The position numbers and the translations under genes were made by a program. Below the pieces are notes generated by a model. That model did not search any database. It was given only the letters and a program-made list of their open reading frames with translations, and was not told the DNA's origin. Shown here in pieces: positions 50,552-59,694 of a stretch of DNA of 64,000 nt (positions are counted from its first letter, which is position 1; every line of letters starts with the position of its first letter). Origin of the DNA: an uncultured Bacteroidota bacterium (lineage in GTDB: Bacteria; Bacteroidota; Bacteroidia; Chitinophagales; Chitinophagaceae); contig CAIRYK010000003.1 of assembly GCA_903882805.1 (NCBI GenBank), positions 20,769-84,768 of the forward strand, written 5' to 3'.

Positions 50552-53497
50552 TTATAAATTCGACACTGACTCTGATTTGCGGACAACCTCATGGATCACT
50601 TTATCCAGCGAGTTTGCTGACTGCATAATTTTCTCGACCAAGTCTATTTCATCGAGTTCCATTTGCTCACGTTCCTTGAACAGTGTCATCAGACCTAATA
50701 ATGTTGCCAATGGCGCTCGGATAACATGCGATTGTATCCATGCTATCTCCCTGAGTGATTCATTTTGTTTTTCAATTTTTAATCTACGCTCCACTGGTTC
50801 AGTAACGTCGGCAATAGCGCCGATGCCTCTGATTGCTTTACCATGTTCATCTCTGATGAAAGTACACCTGTTTTGTACGTAGGCTACCTGACCGTTTGCT
50901 TTCAGGAACCTGAACTCGGCGTAGAACATTTCCTTTGTGGGGTCGGCAATTGTTTTGTCCATAAGCTCCAACACCCAACCTTGGTCATCAGGATGTATGT
51001 TTCTAGACCATAGTGCATTGTCGTATTTGCTGAGGTCGTATCCAAAAAACTCTCTGAACCCATCGCCCCAAACAACGCTATCATTGATTATGTCCCAGTC
51101 TATAATGGCTTCGGCCGCGGCTTTCATTACTGTTCTGAAACGTTCGTTGCTAACTGTAAGTTGTTGCTTTTTTTCGTAGGTTTCGGTTGCATCTAACAGT
51201 ACTTCGTCAATGAACGCAACTTTTCCATCGTTACCCGCAATTGAGCGCCCATTGCCTTTCATCCATATTATATTGCCATCTCTGCGAATGATTCTGAATT
51301 CGAGTGAAAACGATGTGTCGGGTAGCATAGTCCGAACCGTGTTAACTTTGTTGTTTCTATCACTGGGGTGAATGAGGCTCTCAAAAGTTCTGACTGAATT
51401 ATTAATAAAGTCGGAGGCAGGATAACCAGTCAATCTCTCTATTTCGTCATTAACAAAAACTACTGGCCAGTCGCCTGAAGCTCGTCTGCGAATAGCAATG
51501 CCGGGGAGGTTTGTTATCACCGATTCAAATTGTTCTTTTGTAACTCTTACTTCCAATTCTGCCCTGTATTTTTCAATTTTGGCGGCAATGTTGGAAACGA
51601 GCGATTCAACAAACAATTTTTCATCATCTTCCCAAACTCGTTCGTTTTGGCAGTCGAAGAAGCCAAAAGCCCCATGCATTTGGTTGTCTAGGAATATCGG
51701 TTGCATGTATACCGTTTTTACACCGGCATATTCTAAAGCTTGTTTTATCCCTCCGGGCGGTACGGCAGAAATTGGGTTTTCTAACGGGATGCCATGATAT
51801 AGCTTATTTATAGCTTCTTTATTTTCGTTGAAATCGATTCGGTTAAAAGCTGGATATTGCTTTGCGCGTTCAGTTGTGTTTATTGCCCATTGTTGTTTTA
51901 GGCTTCCAAATGGCTCTCCGGTAATTTCATCTCTTTCTGCTTCGAAGTAAAATATTTTGTCGAGGTTTAGTGTCTTTGCTACAATTTCCATCGACTTGTC
52001 GAAAACTGTTACCCAGCTTTCGTTGGAAAGCAAACTGGCCGTAAATCTGTTTAATGCGTTGAGCAGGTTGCTTTTTCTAATTATTGCCTGCTCGTCATTT
52101 TTACGTTTCGTTATGTCAACGACTATCCCTTCGCGTTGCAGGATTTTGCCATTGTCAACGGTGAGTTTCACACGGCATAAATGCCATTTTTCAAGACCCG
52201 ACGGAGTGATTATTCGGTGTTCTATTTCGTATCCACCTGGCAACAGATACTTTTGTTCAAATTCATTGCTGTAAAGGTATTTGTCATCCTGATGAACAGC
52301 GCTAAAAATAGCTTCGAAATTTGGCGTGAAGGTTGCCGGGTCCCGATCGAAAATCTTATACATTTCGTCAGACCAATATATATTGTTTGTTTGCAAATCC
52401 TGACTCCAATAGCCAAGATTGGCAATTTCTTGGGCAAGTTTTAATTTATAGTTAGTGTCTTTGAGTTTGTCTTGTTGTGAAAGAAATTCTGTCATATCGA
52501 TAGCTAGCGCCATCCTGTAGGATTTCTTTTCTAAGTGAATAGAAATACTCTCTATTCGTACTATTATTTGTTCGCCGTTCTTTTTTACATGCTTGAATAG
52601 TTCCTTGTTGTCGTTGTGTTGCAACGTTTTAGCGCGACTCACAGCGTCCATAAGTCTGGGTAGTTCCTCTTTGGGTCTTATATCCGGCAGCGACATGTTT
52701 AAGAATTCGTTTCGGGTATATCCATAGTGAATTACTGCCGCTTCGTTTACATCAACAAATTTTAACGTAGCCACATCGTATATCCAAACAGTTAAAGGGT
52801 TGCTATTGAATAGTTTGGTGTACTTATCCTCAGATTTACGAAGTCTGTCCTCGGATTTTTTACGCTGATCAATGTTTCTGGCATTAATAATAATTCCGTT
52901 AATCTGGTAGTCTGCCAGATGGTTAGCCATTGAGCATTCCATCCATTGCAAATTGCCATTCGGGTCTATTATTCTGAATTCTACAATGCTCAGTTTACGC
53001 GGGTGAGCAATAATATTATCCCAACAACGGGTTATAAGTTCCAAATCTTCAGCAAAGACAAATTTGTCGGGCGGTGAATTGTTGAGAAATGTCGCAGTAT
53101 ATCCGGTAGCTTCTATTAAGTTATTGGAACAAAACACGACCTTGCCACTAAAATCTACTCTGATGATTACGTCGTTATTGTTTTCCAGCATTGCGCGATA
53201 CACTTTCTCCTGATCGAGTAGTGTATTGTTGTAGCGAGCTAGCGCCCTGAGATGTTGCCGGATAAGTAGAAAAAGAAGAATTGCAGATATGCCTACAAAG
53301 CCAATGCCTTTGTAGGTCTGTATTTTGCTTAACAGTATTAAGTCATTAACTGCTTGTTCAAGAAGGTAGTCGGAAAAGTATATGTAAATAATACTGACAA
53401 CAGTGTAGGTAAATACAATCCTGAAAGCGCTTTTGGTAATGCTTGATTGTCGGAAGGTCATAGGGGTATTGTAATTAAACAATTTAAGTATAGACAT
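50552..53497 (-). CDS. Multi-PAS (plus GAF) sensor protein with HisKA-like end but no HATPase domain
   Basis: 981 aa; repeated PAS/PAC signatures; C-term IAWIQSHVIRAPLATLLGLMTLF...KVIHEVVRKSESVSNL then stop. Confidence 0.85.
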   Translation of the reverse strand: MSILKLFNYNTPMTFRQSSITKSAFRIVFTYTVVSIIYIYFSDYLLEQAVNDLILLSKIQTYKGIGFVGISAILLFLLIRQHLRALARYNNTLLDQEKVYRAMLENNNDVIIRVDFSGKVVFCSNNLIEATGYTATFLNNSPPDKFVFAEDLELITRCWDNIIAHPRKLSIVEFRIIDPNGNLQWMECSMANHLADYQINGIIINARNIDQRKKSEDRLRKSEDKYTKLFNSNPLTVWIYDVATLKFVDVNEAAVIHYGYTRNEFLNMSLPDIRPKEELPRLMDAVSRAKTLQHNDNKELFKHVKKNGEQIIVRIESISIHLEKKSYRMALAIDMTEFLSQQDKLKDTNYKLKLAQEIANLGYWSQDLQTNNIYWSDEMYKIFDRDPATFTPNFEAIFSAVHQDDKYLYSNEFEQKYLLPGGYEIEHRIITPSGLEKWHLCRVKLTVDNGKILQREGIVVDITKRKNDEQAIIRKSNLLNALNRFTASLLSNESWVTVFDKSMEIVAKTLNLDKIFYFEAERDEITGEPFGSLKQQWAINTTERAKQYPAFNRIDFNENKEAINKLYHGIPLENPISAVPPGGIKQALEYAGVKTVYMQPIFLDNQMHGAFGFFDCQNERVWEDDEKLFVESLVSNIAAKIEKYRAELEVRVTKEQFESVITNLPGIAIRRRASGDWPVVFVNDEIERLTGYPASDFINNSVRTFESLIHPSDRNNKVNTVRTMLPDTSFSLEFRIIRRDGNIIWMKGNGRSIAGNDGKVAFIDEVLLDATETYEKKQQLTVSNERFRTVMKAAAEAIIDWDIINDSVVWGDGFREFFGYDLSKYDNALWSRNIHPDDQGWVLELMDKTIADPTKEMFYAEFRFLKANGQVAYVQNRCTFIRDEHGKAIRGIGAIADVTEPVERRLKIEKQNESLREIAWIQSHVIRAPLATLLGLMTLFKEREQMELDEIDLVEKIMQSANSLDKVIHEVVRKSESVSNL

Positions 53498-53840
53498 TGA
53501 ATTTACAAGTGTCTCTGTTAATTAACAAATGATTTAAGTCAGTACTCAATAAAATGGGCTGTAATTCTTACTTTCTGTTTAACCTTTAGTAGGTTTTATG
53601 TGGTAAATTGTTGTTGGGGCGATATCAGAATGGCGCTACTTTTTATTTATTACATCAGTGTTTTTCTAAGGAACATACGTATATGTACAAAATTTAGGGA
53701 TAGTATTTGGCAAATATCGGGCTGATAGTGCAACTTATTGTGAAGTGGTTGCTGATGTCTTTTGGTAATGCTATTGCCAATACAATATTATTTTCATTAG
53801 TTAGATCGATTAGGAAAATTATTATCTTTATTGGTATAAT

Positions 53841-54410
53841 ATGGAACATATGAGGCGTATTTATTTGTTGTTTGTATTGCTATTTTCGGGAACATATTGT
53901 GTTGCACAGGCTGAGAATCCTTTTAAGGTGTATGAGTATTTTCAGCAGTACACAGGTCTTTTTGCGCTCGATGAACATCCGTCTGTATTGGCAGATACAA
54001 ATTTGATTGCAATATGGAAAGTGGAGGAAGAGGAAGACATACACAATTATTTTGTAGTTGAGCGCGGCAGTATCAACGAATATGTTTTCACATATATGAA
54101 CCGCGGTGGAACAAACAGGACGTACGAAAATTTTACAGCCTTTATGTCGAAAATAGGCAATGTACTGTTTCTCAATGTTGGGTTATACAATTATGATACC
54201 CGTAAGCCCGAGTTTTTCTATCTCAAAGTAACCGATATCGACAATAGCGGTTGGCGGGCTACTTTGTCGTTAGTAACAGATACCACGCTCAAGACGCTCA
54301 CATCGCGCGAAGCAGTACGAGAGCGCATAGCACAGAATCTGAACAACCCTAAATTTTATCATCAGTCAGTGCATTTTCACAAGATATTGCCGTTATTGTA
54401 TTGCAAGTGA
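53841..54410 (+). CDS. Hypothetical exported protein
   Basis: 189 aa with signal peptide IYLLFVLLFSGTYCVAQ. Confidence 0.65.
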   Translation: MEHMRRIYLLFVLLFSGTYCVAQAENPFKVYEYFQQYTGLFALDEHPSVLADTNLIAIWKVEEEEDIHNYFVVERGSINEYVFTYMNRGGTNRTYENFTAFMSKIGNVLFLNVGLYNYDTRKPEFFYLKVTDIDNSGWRATLSLVTDTTLKTLTSREAVRERIAQNLNNPKFYHQSVHFHKILPLLYCK

Positions 54411-54802
54411 GCTGCAATCATCTCTACAGACTGACCAGAAGACTTGACGGCAATAGTATTTGCTTTGCAAACATATGCGTTTCAACAACCTATAGTAATA
54501 GGTACTCAAGGTTTCATAGATAAAGTTCAGCGGATGTCTCGTGTGCTCATTGACGTTAATAGAATTCGGGCGTAAGTCGGTATGGCAGGAAATGCAAATT
54601 AGAGGCAAGGTATAGAATGCGCTAATAAAGCTGATTGTATTTTTGATCATTGTTGGAGTATAAATCATTTGCTTACGATTGTTTATGCATATCTACAATT
54701 TGCGAATTTTTGATGATGGAGATAGAAACCAACGGATATTAGTTGCCTTTTTTGAGAAAGGGTCGATTTATAAGGCAGGTTAGGTTATTTTGCAGTAAAA
54801 AA

Positions 54803-55384
54803 ATGAACGCAGATCTATTTTTAAGCGCATTGCGTTCTCGGGTTATTGTTCCTGACGACGAGTTTCAGGAATATCTGGAAAAGGCTGAATTCAGGCATTT
54901 TAACAAAAACGAGCATTTATTCCGTCAAGGTGACATACCTCGCTTTAGCAGCTTTATAACCAAAGGGTGCATACGCACCTACTATATCAGCGACGACGGC
55001 TCCGAACGAACTACCTTATTTGCAGAGGAAGGTTACTGGACCGGTGATTTGGACAGTATGCGCTCCGGTAAGGCTACACAAATGAACATACAGGCGATGG
55101 AAGATACCGATGTCATCACTTTTTCTCGCGAAAAATGGGAATGGGGATATGAAAAATTTGAATGGAAAAGAACTGTTCATGCTATGGGGCAACAGCGGAG
55201 GGCTGCTAAGCTGGCAGAACATTTAGGACGCCTGCTTACCGATACCCCGGAATCTAACTACCTGCGCCTACAGCAAGAACGACCCAAACTTATGCAGCGC
55301 GTAGCGCAGTACCATATAGCCTCTTACCTGGGCGTTTCGCCCGAAACGCTTAGTCGCATTCGCAAAAAATTATCGGGCTCCTGA
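54803..55384 (+). CDS. Crp/Fnr family transcriptional regulator
   Basis: ORF called from 54743; cyclic-nucleotide-binding-like FRQGDIPRFSSFITKGCIRTYY and C-term HTH RVAQYHIASYLGVSPETLSRIRKKL. Confidence 0.92.
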   Translation: MNADLFLSALRSRVIVPDDEFQEYLEKAEFRHFNKNEHLFRQGDIPRFSSFITKGCIRTYYISDDGSERTTLFAEEGYWTGDLDSMRSGKATQMNIQAMEDTDVITFSREKWEWGYEKFEWKRTVHAMGQQRRAAKLAEHLGRLLTDTPESNYLRLQQERPKLMQRVAQYHIASYLGVSPETLSRIRKKLSGS

Positions 55385-55390
55385 TGTTTC

Positions 55391-55404
55391 TTGATTTATA
55401 TCAA
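55391..55404 (+). promoter_or_regulatory. FNR/Crp-type operator TTGAT-N4-ATCAA
   Basis: Exact TTGATTTATATCAA. Confidence 0.6.
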
Positions 55405-55426
55405 TGAACCGGCCTTCCATGCAGGG

Positions 55427-55434
55427 TACTTTTG
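55427..55434 (+). promoter_or_regulatory. Bacteroidota -7 element (TACTTTTG)
   Basis: Exact TAnnTTTG, 22 bp downstream of the FNR-type box. Confidence 0.5.
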
Positions 55435-55460
55435 CCCTGTACTTAAAAACAATCAACATT

Positions 55461-55724
55461 ATGGTAACAGTAATCAACACTCACGAAGTACCTGACTTCG
55501 ATAAATGGAAAGAAATTTTTGACGCAAGCGCCGAAGGCCGTTCGCGTGCAGGTATCAATATCCTGAATGTATATTGCGACGTCAACAATAAGAATAAAGT
55601 AACGGTAATATCTGAGGTTGCAGATGCCGAATCTGCCAGAGCATTTATAGCCAACCTTCGTCCATTGCTGGAAAAAGGAGCAATATCTCAGCCGGAATTC
55701 ATGATACTTGAAAAAGTAATGTAG
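55461..55724 (+). CDS. Small dimeric alpha-beta barrel-like (ABM-like) protein
   Basis: ORF called from 55404; likely start at 55461 (MVTVINTHEVPDFDKWKEIFDASAEGRSRAGI...). Confidence 0.65.
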   Translation: MVTVINTHEVPDFDKWKEIFDASAEGRSRAGINILNVYCDVNNKNKVTVISEVADAESARAFIANLRPLLEKGAISQPEFMILEKVM

Positions 55725-55760
55725 TACACGTAGGTGTACTGAACACAATACCATGTAAAA

Positions 55761-55798
55761 CAGCAAAACCCGCTATTAGTGTGGGTTTTGCTGTTTTT
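55761..55798 (+). terminator. Rho-independent terminator
   Basis: CAGCAAAACCC-N11-GGGTTTTGCTG then TTTTT. Confidence 0.85.
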
Positions 55799-55858
55799 GA
55801 GCGCATGGGTAACTAATCTTCGAACATGATTTTTGAAGATTTAAACGGCATAGAAACG

Positions 55859-56140
55859 TTAGTGCATTACGTCATTTACTACCGCATCCCTGAAAAATGC
55901 AATTACATCGTCAATACCCAATTGAAAACGCAAAGCGCTTACTATCTCATTCTGCTTTTCTTGGTTTCTAATAATGCCCAATTTTAAAGAAAGTCTTCGT
56001 TTATCAAGTGTTCTGATTTGATAACACAACACTATTGATTCATTAGGCAAACCTGAATTATCGGTTTCTAAAAGCGCTTCATTAGGATAAATCTGCCTGT
56101 TTTCTTTTCTGGTTGTTATAGTAAAACATTTACAACGCTT
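55859..56140 (-). pseudogene. MazF/PemK-like toxin, N-terminally truncated
   Basis: ITTRKENRQIYPNEALLETDNSGLPNESIVLCYQIRTLDKRRLSLKLGIIRNQEKQNEIVSALRFQLGI matches the MazF C-terminal pattern; ORF start region is antisense of brxC. Confidence 0.7.
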
Positions 56141-56144
56141 AAAA

Positions 56145-58559
56145 GTGGAAAAGAAACCATCGGCTATAGCAAGTATTGATTCCAAATTGGATTCGTCGCT
56201 TGGTGAAATATCTAGGAATATGGAAGGTACTGTCTACGGTTATAGAACCGATGACAATGACACCTTGGTTGCCGACTACCCGTTGCTGCCATCGACAAGA
56301 AAATTCTGGAACAAAATGTTGCAGGTGATAGACACCGCCGGAACTTCAGGGCAGCTTAGAAATCAGCTTCGTATTATAGACGACAGCTTAAAGTCAGTTG
56401 CTGAATTGGAAATAGGTCAAATTGTTCCTGCCGATTTTATCTTTAACCAGAATCAAACACAGTTAATACAATCAGGGCTACTGCTAAATGAGACCAGTAC
56501 ATTGATTCAGGAACGCAAAGCAAAAGGCGGTGATTCAACTTTAGAAGGAAGAATATTAAGTGCTGTTTTTCTACTGGATAAATTAACAACTGACATACCC
56601 AACACCGGCCTCAAATGCAATGAGCAGTTTATTGCTGATTTACTTATTGACAACCTGAATACCAGTTCCGATACCTTCCGGTCAAAGATTAAGACCCTGA
56701 TCAAAAAGCTGATTGAAGAGAAAGTATTGATGCCGATCAGCGATGAGTATAAATTGCAGACTAAAATTGGCCAGGAATGGGAACAAGAGTTTACGAAACA
56801 ATATGTAAAACTCAACAATTCAGGTGATGACCAAATTCAAGGGCTAAGAAAGACTAAAATACTCTCCTTTTTTAAGGATAAAACAAAGGGGATTGTAGTA
56901 ACCCAAGGTATTGCCAAGCAGGGACGGGAATTTGAATTGTGGGATAAGGAGACCCTACCTAATACTGAACATAAATTAAACGTTTGGATAAGAGATGGCT
57001 GGTTTGAAAATGAGAATACCGTGCTTAATGAGATAAGAGCAGCCGGTAGTGATACTCCATTAGCGTATGTTTTCGTTAAGAAATTCAGAGACCCGGAACT
57101 GCGAACTGAAATACTAAAGTTCCTGGCTGCCGGGTTAACGCTTGATGCTAAAGGGCTTCCATCTACACAGGATGGAGAGAAGGCGAAGAAGAGCATGGAG
57201 ACCCGACAAGCAAATGCCAAAACAGAAATCGAGGCATTGATTGAAAAAATATGCTCTGAATCATTGGTTTATTATGCCGGAGGAAACAGCGTACAAAAAG
57301 GAGCAATAAAGGAAAACATTGAGGAAGTGTTAAGCGGTATCGCTGACAGGCAGTTTCCTGACTATAAAAGCAAGGCTGATTTCGCTAACTGGGGGCAAGT
57401 TTTAAATAAGGCTATAGCAGGTAATCCTGATGCGCTGAATGCAATACATTTTATGGGAGATGTGGCTACGCACCCTGTTGCTACCGAAATTCTGCGCTTT
57501 ATCGGCAATTCGACAAAGCAGGGTAAAGAAATACGCAATCATTTCTGGAAATCACCGTATGGCTGGAGCCAGGATGCTATAGATGCGATTTTGATACTGC
57601 TGAAGAATACGCAACACATATCTACCAGCGAACCTAACCTGATCGTTAGCCGGATAAATAATGCAACCTTCAAAAAGGAAATACACATTTTAGGTGTAAA
57701 GGATAAATTGAGCATTAAAGGCTTGTTCCAAAAAGCAGGTATCTCTTGCCCACCAAATCAGGAGATTTTCCCTTTCTCTAACATGTTTTTAGAGAAGCTG
57801 AAAACGCTTGCATTACAGGTGGGTGGAGATGCACCAAGACCAGATCCGATAAAAATTGATTTCATAAAAGATATAGAGAATAAGGAGGGCAATGAACGGC
57901 TGCTGGATATTCTTGAACAACAAACTGCATTACAAGCCGCATATGACGAATGGAGCGCAAAAGCTACGCTGGTAAGCACTCGTGAACCTTTATGGGATTT
58001 GCTGATTGAATTGACTAACCATGCGCCTGATGATGCGGATTTCGACCAGTTTAAAGACGAGGTAAAAGCTATTCGCGAGAATAGGTTATTGCTTCAGGAG
58101 CCAGACCCAATTCAGCCCAAACTGAATGATATTTCAGATAAGCTGAAAACACTTTTAAACAAGCTGAAGGAAAATTACATTAAGGAATACGATGAAAAAA
58201 TGGCGGAATTACAAGCCAACCAGTATTTCGCAAAACTGACACCGGAACAGAAACATCATATTTTAGGCAAACATCAGCTATTGGCAAAACCGGAGCTGAA
58301 ACCTTTAGATGCGCAGGCTCTTTCTTATCAGTTGCAGAAATTGCCGCTTTATGGATGGGACACCAAGATCGCTGCATTGAGTGGGCAATTTCATTCTGCG
58401 GTAGATGAAGCCATTACTTTATCTGCGCCCAAAGCCAAGACGTTTAATATACCCCGTAGAACAATTACCAATCAGGTAGAAATTGATGCGTATGTTGCTG
58501 AATTAAAAACCGAATTAGAGAATTTGCTTAAAGAATCCAGTTCCATCATATTGAGATAA
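56145..58559 (+). pseudogene. brxC: BREX P-loop protein BrxC, 5'-truncated (C-terminal ~800 aa only)
   Basis: 804 aa from GTG; starts mid-protein (SIDSKLDSSLGEISRNMEGTVYGYRTDDNDTLVADYPLLPSTRKFW); no Walker A in the ORF. Confidence 0.7.
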
Positions 58560-58568
58560 ATAAAACTA

Positions 58569-59690
58569 ATGAGTAACGTATCGACAACTATGGTGCAGTA
58601 TAGCGAATTGCTTAACGAAATTAAATTGCATATTCGCTCTGCTCATGCAAAGGCGGCACTGGCGGTTAATTCCGCCATGATACAGCTATATTGGAATATG
58701 GGCAAGATGATTGCAAACAATCAGGCTTTATTTGAAGGCAGAAACAATTATGTGGAACAGCTTGCAAACGATTTGCGAACTGAGTTCCCGGATATGAAAG
58801 GGTTTTCGCGGTCTAACCTTTTTTATATCCGTAAGTTTTATCAATTTTATTCAGTTCGGCAGGCTGCTGAACTGAATAAAATTCTATTACAAAATAGTGA
58901 ACTCTCAGTCCAGCAAGTTGCTGGACTGAGTCCAACCGATGAAATTTCAGTGCAGCAAGTTGTTGCACTAAATAAGGAAATAGTCAGTGTTCCCTGGGGG
59001 CATCACATGATTTTATTAGATAAAACAAAGGCAATAGACGAAGCCATGTTTTATTTACAGCAGATCATTGAACATAATTGGAGCCGCACAATCCTGACAT
59101 TGCAAATTGAACAGAACTTATACGGGAGGCAGGGCAAAGCAATCACCAATTTCAATACAACCCTGCCGGAGCAACAAGCTCTATTAGCCAATCAGATATT
59201 AAAAGACCCATATAATTTTGGCTTTCTAACACTTGAAGCAAAAGTGCAGGAACTGGAAATAGAAAAACAATTAACCGAACATATCACCAAGTTTCTATTA
59301 GAACTCGGGAAGGGATTTGCCTTTATAGGTCGGCAATACCCTTTCAAAATTGGCGACAAAGATTACCGTATAGACTTGTTGTTTTATCATATCCGGCTGC
59401 GTTGTTTTGTGGTAATTGACCTTAAAACCGGAGAGTTTGAACCAGAGTTTGCTGGTAAAATGAACTTTTATCTCTCTGCCGTAGATGACCTTTTAAAAGC
59501 AGATACCGACCAGTCCTCTATAGGGATAATCTTATGTAAAAGCAAAAGCAAGCTGGAGGTGGAATATGCATTGCGGGGAATGAACAAACCCATAGGGGTA
59601 AGTGAGTTTACCCTGACGCAGGCGTTGCCAACCGAATTGAAAAGCACCTTGCCTACCATTGAAGAATTTGAAAACGAATTGAACAAATAA
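58569..59690 (+). CDS. DUF1016/YhcG-type PDDEXK nuclease domain protein
   Basis: 373 aa; IQLYWNMGKMI, FSRSNLFYIRKFYQFY, YRIDLLFYHIRLRCFVVIDLKTGEFEPEFAGKMNFYL. Confidence 0.88.
   Translation: MSNVSTTMVQYSELLNEIKLHIRSAHAKAALAVNSAMIQLYWNMGKMIANNQALFEGRNNYVEQLANDLRTEFPDMKGFSRSNLFYIRKFYQFYSVRQAAELNKILLQNSELSVQQVAGLSPTDEISVQQVVALNKEIVSVPWGHHMILLDKTKAIDEAMFYLQQIIEHNWSRTILTLQIEQNLYGRQGKAITNFNTTLPEQQALLANQILKDPYNFGFLTLEAKVQELEIEKQLTEHITKFLLELGKGFAFIGRQYPFKIGDKDYRIDLLFYHIRLRCFVVIDLKTGEFEPEFAGKMNFYLSAVDDLLKADTDQSSIGIILCKSKSKLEVEYALRGMNKPIGVSEFTLTQALPTELKSTLPTIEEFENELNK
58848..58973. repeat. Three tandem in-frame palindromic repeats within the DUF1016 gene
   Basis: tattcagttcggcag-g-ctgctgaactgaata; ctcagtccagcaa-g-ttgctggactgag (perfect 13 bp arms); tttcagtgcagcaa-g-ttgttgcactaaat. 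Confidence 0.85.
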
Positions 59691-59694
59691 TACT

